In this document: in pieces, positions 8,917-22,015 of the stretch | Layout: each line of letters starts with the position of its first letter | How positions within the stretch are numbered: position 1 is the first letter of the stretch | Assembly: GCA_049649525.1 (NCBI GenBank) | Contig: JBARZE010000009.1 | Location: forward strand, 61,857-125,856 | Length of the DNA: 64,000 nt | Reading direction: 5' to 3' | From: JAAURB01 sp049649525 | GTDB taxonomy: Bacteria > Cyanobacteriota > Cyanobacteriia > Cyanobacteriales > Microcoleaceae | Notes under the pieces: model-generated | Databases searched by the model: none | Seen by the model: the letters and a program-made list of their open reading frames with translations, nothing else | What the model was told of the DNA's origin: nothing | Made by a program: the position numbers and the translations under genes

Positions 8917-11900
8917 ATGACGAAGACACCCATCTCTGCTAATTCTTTGAATTCTAATCACGCCAATTCATATAATGTTTACTCACAATTGGAAGATCAA
9001 TCTAATCTCGATTCATCTAATAGTATGAATGATTCTATTGCGATTGCGATTCAATCTCAAGTCGTTGAACCCAATGTGCAACCGAGCTACTCTAATTCTC
9101 AATTTAAGTCACTGGGAGTCAAAGACAAAACCATAGCAATTTCTAAAGAATTATCTATTCTTCGTTCTAGTATTGAACAACGAGTCAGTCAACTCCAAAC
9201 TTTAATTGAAAAAGAAGGCACGTCCGCAGAACTGGCTGAACTCATTAGCCATATCACGGCGCGGATGCGAGAATCTCTTGAAGCTGAAGATCTCTTTAAA
9301 ATAGTCGTCGAAGAAACTTGTCTTGCTTTGCAAACTGACCGGGTTGTGGTGTGTCGGTTTGAAGAAGAAGGTGAAAGTAAAATTGTGGCGGAGTCAACAG
9401 ACTTGCACTTACCCACCATGCTGGGGACAGGAATTGATGATCCGAATTTCGTGGATCGCTACACAGAGTTTTATCAAAAAGGCGGCGTACAAGCCATTTC
9501 CAACTTACCTCAAAGCCCCTTAAGTCAGTCTTACCTGGCTCAACTCGAACAATACCAAGTCAAAGCCGTATTAATTGCACCCATCCTAGTGGAAGATACC
9601 CTGATGGGTTTGTTGATGGCGCATCAATGTCAATCGACCCGAATATGGCTTGAGTCGGAAATTGAACTGTTCCGTCAAATTGCCCAACAGGTGGGTTATG
9701 CCGTCGATCAGGCTCAACTATTAGCAGAAAGACGCGCCACCGCCGCCCAAGTCGAGCGACTCAATCAGATTTATGCTCAAATTCAGATCTCTTTTGAGAT
9801 TGAGGATATCCACAACACCACCGTTGAAGAAACGCGCCTCGCCCTCAACACAGATCGGGTGATGATCTATGAATTTGACGACAATTGGAAAGGAACGGTT
9901 GTGGCTGAGTCGGTGGGGAGTCATTGGACAATTAGCCTCGGTGCTCAAATGGAAGACCCTTGTATTGCTCAACGGTATGTGCAACCCTATACTCGCGGCA
10001 GAGTTAAAGCTTTTAATGACGTTTACAACAATAACCTGAGCGAATGTCATCTGCAGCAACTCGAACCCTACGAAGTTAAAGCCTATATCGCAGCACCGAT
10101 TTTAGTCCGTAAAAAGCTCAAAGCTTTGTTAATTGCTCATGAATGTCGGGCCCCTCGGAAATGGAGCAAACTTGAAATTGATTTAGTCCGTAATATTGCG
10201 GTACAAGCCGGGTATGTGTTGGATAAAGCTTATCTGATAGCAGAACAGAAAACCGCGACCCAACAAGCTCGATTTTTCAGTGGAATTACAACCCAATTGC
10301 GTAACCTTAATACCGTCGAGCAGGTGTTTGATGTTGTAGTTGATGAGCTGCGTGTGTTGCTCGGTAATGATCGGGTGGTGATGTACAAATTTGATCAAAA
10401 CTCAATCGGTACCGTCGTCGCTGAATCTCTCGCCACAGCCAGATCCTCTCTGATGGGCAGCGCCATGGGTGATAAGGACTGTAACCTCTGTCGATTTAAT
10501 AACTATGCCAAAGCCTACCAACGGGGACAAATTACCGTTATTGATGATGCAGAAAAATCCGGCTTAGACGAGTGTCACATTGAGCTGTTTAAAACTTACC
10601 AGATTAAAGCTGAGATTAGCGCCCCGATTTTTGCATTCGGAAAACTGCATGGTCTGTTGATGATACATGAATGTTCCAGGTCCCGGAAATGGTCAGATGC
10701 CGAAGTCAATTTGATTCAACAACTTTGCACTCAAATTAGTTTAACCATTGACCAGCTTATTCTACTAAAAAAACAAGCCACTGCTGCCGAACAAGCCCGC
10801 CGTATTAACCAAATTACCTCTAATATTCGCGAATCTCTCAATCAAGACGATATTTTCCAGGCAACTGTTGAAGAACTCAAAGATCTATTAGACTCAGATC
10901 GAGCAGTGGTTTACCAATTTGACGAAAACTGGAAAGGAACTATTGTGGCTGAGGCTGTCTCAACTGGCTTTCCGGCAGCGTTGCGATCGCAAATTTACGA
11001 TCCTTGCTTTGCTAAAAACTATATTCGCCCCTATCTCAAAGGTCGAGTTAAACCGACTAATGATATCTACAAAGCGGGATTAACAGAATGTTATCTCAAA
11101 CAGCTTGAACCCTACAAAGTCCGGGCTAATTTAGTCGCCCCAATTATTGCCACCGGGAAATTACACGGGTTACTCATTGCCCACCAATGTTCCGGCCCCC
11201 GGCAGTGGACAGAAACCGACACTGACTTAATTCGCCAGGTTTCGACTCAAGTGGGATATGCTCTAGATCAATCCTTATTACTGCAACAACAGCGTCAAGC
11301 CGCTGAACAAGCCCGCTTATTGAGTGAGATTAGTTCTCATATTCGTCAATCTCTTAACCCAGAAAAAATTGTCGAAACCACTGTTAAAGAATCTCTATCT
11401 TTGATGCAAACAGATCGGGTAGTAATTTACCGTTTTGATCAAGATACCACGGCTCAGATGATTGCAGAAGCGGTCAAGCCCGATTGTATCGAAGTCATGG
11501 AGTTATCGCAAGAAGCACCAAATTTTCCATCAGAATATGTTGAACCCTTTTATAAAGGTCGTATTCAACTGTTCTGCGACATCACTAAAGCTGAGTTATC
11601 CCCAACGCTTCGGGGAAAATTAGAAACATGGCAAGTTAAAGCGAAGTTAGTTGTGCCGATTTTTATTAACCAACAATTATACGGCTTACTCAGCGCTCAT
11701 CATTGTCTGGCAACTCATACATGGTCAGATCCAGAAATTGAGACATTTAAACAAGTGGCGTTACAGATGGGATATGCCCTAGAACAAGCCCTATTGCTAG
11801 AACAGGTCCAACAAGCCCGCAGTATTGCTGAAGAAAGTTCTATTCAACAGCAACAGCAAAAGCAACAGTTAGAATCTCAAATTGAGTCATTCCTGGGAGA

Positions 11901-12855
11901 TATTGAAGACTCTTTTGATGGCAACTTAACGGTACGGGCGACTGTCACTGAAGGGGTGATGGGAACGGTTGCTGACTTTTTTAACGCTACTATCGAGAGT
12001 TTACAGCAGTTGGTATTGCAAGTACAATCGGCGGCTAATGTGGTCACCACTACTGCCGAAGGGAGTGAACAGGATATTCAGGAATTATCTGATGAAAGTC
12101 AACGCCAAGCGGAGGCAATTACCAACGCCTTGACGCAAATTCAGGTGATGACAAGTTCTATTCAGGCAGTCGCGGAAAATGCTAAAGCCGCAGAAGTCCA
12201 AGTTTACCAAGCGGGGCAAATCCTCGAAACCGGGGACCAAGCCATGAACCAAGCGGTTGCGGGAATTGTAGCAGTGCAAAAAACGGTGTATGCAACTGCC
12301 TGTAAAGTGAAGAATTTGGGAGAAGCTTCAGCAAAAATTTCTCGTGTGGTTAATTTAATTAGTGAATTTGCCAACCAAACTAATATTCTGGCGTTGAATG
12401 CCTCAGTAGAAGCCACCCGCGTTAGTCAAGAAGAACAAGGGTTTGGTACTGTTGCAACAGAAGTCCGCACCTTAGCCGAACAGTCTGCCAATGCCACCCG
12501 TGAAATTGAGCAAATTGTAGCAGAAATTCAGACTGAAACCGATGAAGTGATTAAGGCGATGGAATTGGGGCTAAAACGAGTCATGGTGGGAACCAAATAC
12601 GTTAAAGGAACTCGTAATATCCTGACAGACTTGATTAATGTCAGTCAACATATCCAACAGCTTGTACAACAAATTGCTGACTCTGCCGGGACACAAGCCC
12701 AAACCTCGAGTAGTTTGTCTCAGACTGTACAAGAAGTAGCTGAAATTGCCCAACAAACCTCTGAAAAATCCTTAGTTGTGGCGAATTCTTTTAATCAACT
12801 TTTGACCGTTGCAGGACAACTTCAACAAGGAGTGACTCAGTTTACGGTTGAGTAG
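8917..12855 (+). CDS. pixJ: PixJ-like photoreceptor/methyl-accepting protein with five GAF domains
   Basis: 1312 residues: five tandem GAF domains (about 110-265, 285-440, 460-615, 635-790, 805-960), a HAMP-like segment (about 985-1040) and an MCP signalling domain (about 1040-1312) with the hairpin tip ISEFANQTNILALNASVEAT. GAF2, GAF3 and GAF4 carry the canonical bilin-binding cysteine (C377 in ECH, C553 in ECH, C725 in ECY), each with a second cysteine exactly 28 residues earlier (C349 in DPCI, C525 in NLCRF, C697 in DPCF). This is the signature of DXCF-type cyanobacteriochromes such as PixJ. GAF1 and GAF5 lack these cysteines. No membrane segment is visible, unlike Synechocystis PixJ1. It probably senses blue/green or related light colours and controls PixL. 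Five GAFs with three potential chromophores is more than in the founding PixJ. Confidence 0.88.
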   Translation: MTKTPISANSLNSNHANSYNVYSQLEDQSNLDSSNSMNDSIAIAIQSQVVEPNVQPSYSNSQFKSLGVKDKTIAISKELSILRSSIEQRVSQLQTLIEKEGTSAELAELISHITARMRESLEAEDLFKIVVEETCLALQTDRVVVCRFEEEGESKIVAESTDLHLPTMLGTGIDDPNFVDRYTEFYQKGGVQAISNLPQSPLSQSYLAQLEQYQVKAVLIAPILVEDTLMGLLMAHQCQSTRIWLESEIELFRQIAQQVGYAVDQAQLLAERRATAAQVERLNQIYAQIQISFEIEDIHNTTVEETRLALNTDRVMIYEFDDNWKGTVVAESVGSHWTISLGAQMEDPCIAQRYVQPYTRGRVKAFNDVYNNNLSECHLQQLEPYEVKAYIAAPILVRKKLKALLIAHECRAPRKWSKLEIDLVRNIAVQAGYVLDKAYLIAEQKTATQQARFFSGITTQLRNLNTVEQVFDVVVDELRVLLGNDRVVMYKFDQNSIGTVVAESLATARSSLMGSAMGDKDCNLCRFNNYAKAYQRGQITVIDDAEKSGLDECHIELFKTYQIKAEISAPIFAFGKLHGLLMIHECSRSRKWSDAEVNLIQQLCTQISLTIDQLILLKKQATAAEQARRINQITSNIRESLNQDDIFQATVEELKDLLDSDRAVVYQFDENWKGTIVAEAVSTGFPAALRSQIYDPCFAKNYIRPYLKGRVKPTNDIYKAGLTECYLKQLEPYKVRANLVAPIIATGKLHGLLIAHQCSGPRQWTETDTDLIRQVSTQVGYALDQSLLLQQQRQAAEQARLLSEISSHIRQSLNPEKIVETTVKESLSLMQTDRVVIYRFDQDTTAQMIAEAVKPDCIEVMELSQEAPNFPSEYVEPFYKGRIQLFCDITKAELSPTLRGKLETWQVKAKLVVPIFINQQLYGLLSAHHCLATHTWSDPEIETFKQVALQMGYALEQALLLEQVQQARSIAEESSIQQQQQKQQLESQIESFLGDIEDSFDGNLTVRATVTEGVMGTVADFFNATIESLQQLVLQVQSAANVVTTTAEGSEQDIQELSDESQRQAEAITNALTQIQVMTSSIQAVAENAKAAEVQVYQAGQILETGDQAMNQAVAGIVAVQKTVYATACKVKNLGEASAKISRVVNLISEFANQTNILALNASVEATRVSQEEQGFGTVATEVRTLAEQSANATREIEQIVAEIQTETDEVIKAMELGLKRVMVGTKYVKGTRNILTDLINVSQHIQQLVQQIADSAGTQAQTSSSLSQTVQEVAEIAQQTSEKSLVVANSFNQLLTVAGQLQQGVTQFTVE

Positions 12856-12879
12856 GCGATGGGCAAAGAGTGAGGGGGT

Positions 12880-13055
12880 AAGGAGGACTTGAGAGACTTG
12901 GGGGACTTGGAGACTTGGGAGATAAATTATTGCCCGTTACCCGTTACCTTATTCCCTACTCCAGGAGGACTTGGCAGACTGGGCAGACTTGGAGACTTGG
13001 GAGATAAACTGTTACCCGTTACCCGTTACCTTACTCCCTACTCCCTACTCCCGTA
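12880..13055. repeat. Tandem long repeat with GACTTGG and CCCGTTA heptads
   Basis: Two imperfect copies of a unit of about 85 bp: each begins with AGGAGGACTTG, continues through GAGACTTGGGAGATAAA, and ends with CCCGTTACC heptads and CTCCCTACTCC. Within each unit, 7-9 bp steps (GACTTGGG, CCCGTTA) are repeated. The short frames across it are low-complexity artefacts. Confidence 0.75.
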
Positions 13056-13059
13056 CTTT

Positions 13060-13080
13060 GGTTACATGTAACGTCTCTAC
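13060..13080. repeat. Dispersed palindrome GTTACATGTAAC
   Basis: The core GTTACATGTAAC followed by GTCTCTAC is the same motif as the palindrome between urtA and urtB (42063-42090). Two copies in one window indicate a dispersed element. Confidence 0.6.
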
Positions 13081-13205
13081 ATCATTCATCATTCATCATT
13101 CATCATTCATTTATCAGTTGGCTGTTCAATACTCAATGTTCAATGTTCAATGTTCAATGTTCATAATTCATAATTCATAATTCACAATTCATAATTCATA
13201 ATTCA
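13081..13205. repeat. Three consecutive heptanucleotide arrays upstream of pixL
   Basis: ATCATTC x4 (13081-13110), then TCAATGT x4 (about 13133-13160), then AATTCAT-type repeats (about 13161-13205) that run up to the start codon of pixL. All have a 7-bp period with different sequences. They replace any normal ribosome binding site before the ATG at 13208. Confidence 0.8.
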
Positions 13206-13207
13206 TC

Positions 13208-17095
<3,888 letters not shown>

Positions 17096-17130
17096 AGTTA
17101 AGGGTTTTGACTATAATAATGAACCCTAGT

Positions 17131-17331
17131 CATTACCCATTACCCATTACCCGTTACCCATTACCCATTACCCATTACCCACTACCCACTACCCACTACC
17201 CGTTACCTATCACCCTTAACCCATTACCCATTACCCATTACCCACTACCCGTTACCCGTTACCTATCACCCTTAACCCATTACTCATTACTCCTTACTCC
17301 TTACTCATAACCCGTTACCCATTACCTGTTT
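17131..17331. repeat. CCCATTA/CCCGTTA heptad array (about 200 bp)
   Basis: About 25 units of a 7-bp repeat (CCCATTA with variants CCCGTTA, CCCACTA, TCCTTAC). It resembles the short tandemly repeated sequences known from filamentous cyanobacteria. The 75-codon frame through it (Pro-Leu-Pro-Ile repeats) is an artefact. The same CCCGTTA unit occurs upstream of pixL. Confidence 0.85.
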
Positions 17332-17376
17332 TACTCTCTCAAATAACAAATCACTCAAAACAATCAGATATATCTT

Positions 17377-18687
17377 ATGGCAAATGAAGAACACATTACC
17401 CTAATTAAACGCGGGGTAAATGTCTGGAATCAGTGGCGGAGTCAACATGATGAAGTCATCCCTGATTTACGAGGAGTCAATCTCAGCGGTATTTATCTTT
17501 GGGGGGCAAATCTTTGGAAAGCCGATCTGTGGGCAACTGATTTATGGAGTGCCGATCTCAGAGAAGCAGATCTCAGTGAAGCCAATCTCTGGAGGACTGA
17601 TTTACGGGGAGCAGACTTACGCGGCGCGAATTTAAGCGGAACTGATCTGCGACGAGCCGATCTGCGGGGGGCAGATTTAATTGGTGCCAATTTATCTAAC
17701 GCGGATCTGATTGAAGCTGACTTACGCGATGCTAACCTGCAAGATGCTAACCTGAGTGCGGCAAATCTCTGGCAAACTGATTTACGAGGTGCAAATTTCA
17801 AAGCAGTATTTATTGATCATGAAACCAGTTTATACGGCAAATGGAAACAGGTTTGGCAAATTGTTAATCAGGGTGGGGCTCATGTGGATCTATCAGAAGC
17901 TGACTTAACTGAGGCGAATTTGAGAGAGGCTGATTTATCGGGTGCTAACCTCATGAGTGCTGAACTTTGGGGGGCAGATTTAAGAAACGCTAATTTATCG
18001 GATGCAGATTTATGGGGAGCGAATTTACGCGGTGCTGATCTCAGTGAAGCTAATCTCTCCCATGCAGATTTATGGGGAGCGAATTTGAGAGACAGTGATC
18101 TCAGTGGGACTTGTTTTAAAGATGCGAATCTGACTGAAGCCAATTTACTGAGTGCTCAAGCGTTGGGTACTGATTTTGAGCGGGCAACGTTAACTGCTGC
18201 CTGTATTGAAGAGTGGAAAATCAATCATCAAACCTATCTTTACAATGTTGTTTGTACTTATATTTACCTCAAGGAAAATCAACAAGAGCGATGTCCTCAC
18301 GATCGAGAAAAAACCTTTCTCCAAGGAGAATTTAGTAAGCTGTTTCAAAAAGTGGGTGAAACCGTTGATATTGATTTTGATGCTGGGATTGATTGGCAGG
18401 CATTTTTGCTGACTTTACAGACTATACAAGCTCAATATGGCGCGGATCAATGCATCCTACAAGTCTTGAGGCAAAAACCTAATGGTGCTTTGAGTATTGG
18501 TTTAAAAGTTTCTTTAGGAATTGATCGCTTGGCACTATTACAGCAGATACAAACGGCTTATGAGCGGCAGCAGCAGGCCAATCTAATTCAACTTCAAAAT
18601 AATCTTCACCTCACCCCCGAACAAATTCAGCATCAGCAACACCAGAATACTAATTTACTGAAACTTTTAGAGCAGTTAGCCGAATAA
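17377..18687 (+). CDS. Pentapeptide-repeat protein with C-terminal cyanobacterial domain
   Basis: 436 residues. After a short N-terminal segment (about 1-35, LIKRGVNVWNQWR), two runs of A(D/N)Lxx pentapeptides fill about residues 35-145 and 170-275. They are separated by an interruption (DHETSLYGKWKQVWQIVNQG). Such runs form a right-handed quadrilateral beta-helix. The C-terminal part (about 285-436: YLYNVVCTYIYLKENQ, FDAGIDWQAFLLTLQ, then a Gln-rich helix) matches a tail I associate with many cyanobacterial pentapeptide proteins. No signal peptide, so probably cytoplasmic. Function unknown. Its 3' end faces the flippase gene with 8 bp between stops. Many antisense frames over it are repeat shadows. 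Confidence 0.88.
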   Translation: MANEEHITLIKRGVNVWNQWRSQHDEVIPDLRGVNLSGIYLWGANLWKADLWATDLWSADLREADLSEANLWRTDLRGADLRGANLSGTDLRRADLRGADLIGANLSNADLIEADLRDANLQDANLSAANLWQTDLRGANFKAVFIDHETSLYGKWKQVWQIVNQGGAHVDLSEADLTEANLREADLSGANLMSAELWGADLRNANLSDADLWGANLRGADLSEANLSHADLWGANLRDSDLSGTCFKDANLTEANLLSAQALGTDFERATLTAACIEEWKINHQTYLYNVVCTYIYLKENQQERCPHDREKTFLQGEFSKLFQKVGETVDIDFDAGIDWQAFLLTLQTIQAQYGADQCILQVLRQKPNGALSIGLKVSLGIDRLALLQQIQTAYERQQQANLIQLQNNLHLTPEQIQHQQHQNTNLLKLLEQLAE

Positions 18688-18695
18688 TTCAGTTA

Positions 18696-20111
18696 TTATG
18701 AATCTTCTGATGTTGGGGAAGATTCCAGAAAATAATTGCTCTTCATCGCAGTCAGAATACCAATAACACTGACAACAATAATAACGACATTAAATATTGA
18801 GGAATATCCACTTAAACTCAAAGATAAACTGCCTGTAGCCGTTAATCCTAAGATCCCGATGATGGCAACTTGCCGACTGGTATTTTGATACCCAACTTGG
18901 CGCATTTGCCATAACCCTAATAAACAGAGAACGACTTCACTAATTAAGGTGGCGATCGCCGCTCCAATAATACCAAATTGAGGGATCAATAATAAATTAA
19001 TTCCTACATTCACTAATGCGGTGAGTAATAGCAATTTAGGCAAGGATTTTTCTTGTCCTGTGGCTTGTAGAAATCGCTGCGATAAGTTACCAAACATGCT
19101 AATACTAATACTGGGTAATAAAATTGCTAAAGCGGGAATTGAGGCGCTATAATCTGAGCCGTATAGCACAGTGATGATGAATGACTGCAGACAAATCGAT
19201 ACAATAATAGCAGGTAATACAACTATGACGAGCAAACGAGTTCCTTTATAAACTTGTTCAGGTAGTCTTTCCGGCTCACTGGCACTATATTTAGCAAATC
19301 GTGTAAAAATGACTTGGAATACGACTCGGGGTAAAGCAAAAAACATTTCTAAAACGCGATAAGCTGCATTATAAAATCCCGCATCAACATCCGTTGTCAT
19401 GGCTTTTAGCATGATCACATCGACTTGATAATAGAGAATCCATAGCACCCCAGAAACAGCAAATGGATAAGCCTGTTGATATAATTTAGTAAAGCTTTGA
19501 ACATTTATAGGAGCCCTAAGTTCTAGCTTCCGATTTAGATAAAAATATAGTCCGGTAATATCTAATGAGCGGATAATTATCACGGTTATTACTACAGGAA
19601 TTAGTTGCTCAGAAATAAACAGGACTGTACTGGCAATTAAGACGACGCTTGCTCGTTCTAAAGCAACTGAAATACTTTCAGACCTAAACCATCCATGACC
19701 TTTTAGTACGCCTCGTAAAGTCATTTTTATTGCTCTGCACAGTTCAGAAAAGATGACAAGATAGCAAATAATTAAGCCTTTTCCTTCAAAATTTAATAGC
19801 AGAGCAATCGGGAATAATAGTAATAAAACGGGCAGTGTGTTGATCACTTCCAGCAGAAGATACCGAGTGGTTGATTTTGAGCTGTTTAACGGATCTGCTG
19901 CTATTTCTCGGTTGATTAATATCGGCAACCCAAACTGAATGAATAAGGCTAAAATTGCACCTAAAGCACTAGCTGATGCAAATACTCCATACTGTTCTGG
20001 CCCTAATATACGAGCTAATAAAATATAAAAAACAAACGTTAACCCTAAAGTGAGTTCTCCCAAGAAAGCATAAAGATAGGAGAAGTCAAAGCGAGCTAAA
20101 AGATTTTTCAT
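18696..20111 (-). CDS. Oligosaccharide flippase family protein (MATE/Wzx-like)
   Basis: 471 residues with about 12-14 hydrophobic segments. The N-terminus FSYLYAFLGELTLGLTFVFYILLARILGPEQYGVFASA is split over TM1 and TM2 and is typical of polysaccharide-synthesis flippases; the LQATGQEKSLPKLLLL segment before later TMs is also typical. Members move lipid-linked oligosaccharides across the inner membrane for capsule or exopolysaccharide. Upstream (to the right) lie 2 kb without genes, so the partner genes of the polysaccharide locus are not adjacent. Confidence 0.87.
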   Translation of the reverse strand: MKNLLARFDFSYLYAFLGELTLGLTFVFYILLARILGPEQYGVFASASALGAILALFIQFGLPILINREIAADPLNSSKSTTRYLLLEVINTLPVLLLLFPIALLLNFEGKGLIICYLVIFSELCRAIKMTLRGVLKGHGWFRSESISVALERASVVLIASTVLFISEQLIPVVITVIIIRSLDITGLYFYLNRKLELRAPINVQSFTKLYQQAYPFAVSGVLWILYYQVDVIMLKAMTTDVDAGFYNAAYRVLEMFFALPRVVFQVIFTRFAKYSASEPERLPEQVYKGTRLLVIVVLPAIIVSICLQSFIITVLYGSDYSASIPALAILLPSISISMFGNLSQRFLQATGQEKSLPKLLLLTALVNVGINLLLIPQFGIIGAAIATLISEVVLCLLGLWQMRQVGYQNTSRQVAIIGILGLTATGSLSLSLSGYSSIFNVVIIVVSVIGILTAMKSNYFLESSPTSEDS

Positions 20112-21193
20112 AATATTTATAAAGTATCAATTTTTAAGCAATAGTTGAATTAGTGTTGAATTGGATTTTATCCGCAGAATGATAGAGAATAATTGAATTT
20201 TGATTGACAAGAGCGATTAATTGAGTTGATAATAATCGTTAACTTGAGTGAGTTAAAGCATTTTATTGATGTTAAATTAATTAGGGTATGTTTTATCAGT
20301 CTGATGGGTTCAAAATTACTAAGCTGATTAAAGCTATTTCAACAATACTATCCGCTCCTCTTACTGATCTTAACGCTATGACTAATATATCAATAAATTC
20401 AAATTTAGAGATAATAGTTTCAGTATAAGCTTCCCTCAACAATTGTCCAAAATTTATTGTGGCAATTATCACCTATAAGATGATGATACTATTTGGGATA
20501 AAAATTATCATACTGACCACCCGAATAAATTGATTTAAGCAGCTTAAATTGTTTATCACTCAATAACCTGTGTTTATTATACTGCTGCTGTAATCGTTGT
20601 CAATAGCGCTCGTGTGGCTGACAAATAAAATGGAGAATCATTGAAAGTTGATGTGATCTCCGGAACTTACTTACTACTTAAAATAAATATCATTATTAAA
20701 ATATGCTGATTATTTTAAAATTATTTGTCCGTCCAATAATTATTATTATATGATATTAATTTTACCCATATATTTATTTTTTTAAGTATTTTTTTGCTGA
20801 GATTTACAATGAACATAGAAAAAATTTGCAGACCAAAAGATATAGCAATCCGGCCAGGGTTTATAAAAATCTTCTGTTCTCTTACCTTTGTGAACTTCCT
20901 TGCCTTTGTGGTTCATTAAAAAAAGCTTTTATCTGGGATTTAAAAATGCTATATTGGAATATAATAGTTTAATAAAAACTAAATTACTTTCAGATAATTT
21001 TTCCAGCTTTACTAGAAACTCGATTCTCCCTGGATTATTTGATAAATCGCTGGAGCATTGCAGACCGTATCTGTATTTGCACTGAGTATTTAAGTATCAT
21101 ATTAATTTCTAAAAATCTGTAAAATCAACATTTCATTTTCCTAGAGTGGATTGTTATGATTTAGATGGTAGACATCAAGCTCGTTCTCTTCCC

Positions 21194-21221
21194 CCCGGCT
21201 AATTTAGTCGGGGTTTTATTG
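21194..21221 (+). terminator. Intrinsic terminator without an upstream gene
   Basis: CCCCGGCTAA and TTAGTCGGGG form a 10-bp stem with one G-T wobble and a tiny loop, followed by TTTTATT. Strong stem plus T-run reads as a plus-strand Rho-independent terminator, yet no gene lies upstream on that strand for more than 1 kb. An untranslated RNA ending here is therefore possible. Confidence 0.65.
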
Positions 21222-21507
21222 ATTAAAAGTGGTATATTAATCATCTAAATTAGATAGAGCAGGCCCTGAAAGCAATACAGTTTAAACATCAGTGTTTTAG
21301 AGCTAAAATTTTGGATATCATTTCATACTCAATATTGAACGAACTTGTTCAACTCATGCACTTTAATTAAGTACATTAGCCTATTGTCTCCTACGCATAT
21401 AATAAATGAGATAGAACATCAGATCCAGTGGCTGAGGTTTAAAGTTAAATTATGATAAAAATATATAATTTAGTATGAGGCTATACCTTTCTGCTATCCT
21501 AGAAAAG

Positions 21508-21566
21508 ATAGGTGCCTATTAAGGATGGACAGTCCATCAGTCTATATAGACTGGTGGATTTTCTCT
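21508..21566 (+). other. Cluster of hairpins with overlapping alternatives
   Basis: ATAGGTGCCTAT (21508-21519); ATGGAC/GTCCAT (21525-21530 with 21532-21537); and an 11-bp stem CCATCAGTCTA/TAGACTGGTGG (21534-21544 with 21547-21557) followed by ATTTTCTCT. The second and third stems share CCAT at 21534-21537, so they exclude each other, as in attenuator-type leaders. Role is inference. Confidence 0.5.
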
Positions 21567-21820
21567 ACTGTAAATTAACTCAGAGCAAGGACTGCTCAAT
21601 CAATGAAGCAGAAGTAATATTTCCTAAATCATTAAATATTCTTTGTTATTTTAGTTTCAAAAGCCTTTAACAACCGGCTCTGACTCCATTTTATGTATGA
21701 TGGTTTTGTCAAAAGGATAAATCGATCAATTTTTTGACGGGGAGTGGGTTGAAAAAATACTCTTTATATTGTTTGAAGATGCAGCCAGCCTGGATTATTC
21801 GCTATTGCGACTCCAACAAT

Positions 21821-21840
21821 AAAAGTCCTGCAGGACTTTT
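21821..21840. repeat. Perfect 20-bp palindrome
   Basis: AAAAGTCCTGCAGGACTTTT is a perfect inverted repeat. On both strands it ends in TTTT, so as RNA it would be a short bidirectional terminator-like hairpin; as DNA it could be an operator. Confidence 0.6.
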
Positions 21841-21968
21841 CCTCAAAATACTCACTCACCACAAGTAATCACTCCTCCCAGAATAAAACAGAGGTATATG
21901 CTAAGATTATCAAGTTTGATTACTAAACCTGTGTTATCTTTTCAGAATTAGTCCAGGAAGATATCATC

Positions 21969-22015
21969 ATGCCTAGTCCGGACCCGGCATCATTCCGTAG
22001 CATCTCAGCCGGAAT
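21969..22015 (+). promoter_or_regulatory. Two tandem hairpins in the ahcY leader
   Basis: Hairpin 1: ATGCC (21969-21973) pairs with GGCAT (21986-21990), enclosing the palindrome GTCCGGAC (21976-21983). Hairpin 2: ATTCCG (21992-21997) pairs with CGGAAT (22010-22015) around a 12-nt loop. They lie 140 bp before the ahcY start and stand out by GC content from AT-rich surroundings. SAH-sensing leaders occur upstream of ahcY in other bacteria; I do not see the SAH-riboswitch consensus here, so the ligand, if any, is open. Confidence 0.45.

Noticed and set aside
17131..17331. Possible CRISPR or telomere-like array
   Set aside because: Seven-bp units without spacers; not a CRISPR array. Telomere-like appearance is a coincidence of CCCATTA units.
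17493..18143. Antisense Ala/Ser/Arg-rich frames opposite the pentapeptide gene
   Set aside because: Pentapeptide repeats produce long antisense frames through periodic codon use; no independent signals.
21969..22015. Classical SAH riboswitch
   Set aside because: The position before ahcY is right but the conserved SAH-riboswitch core is not recognisable; kept only as an unnamed structured leader.
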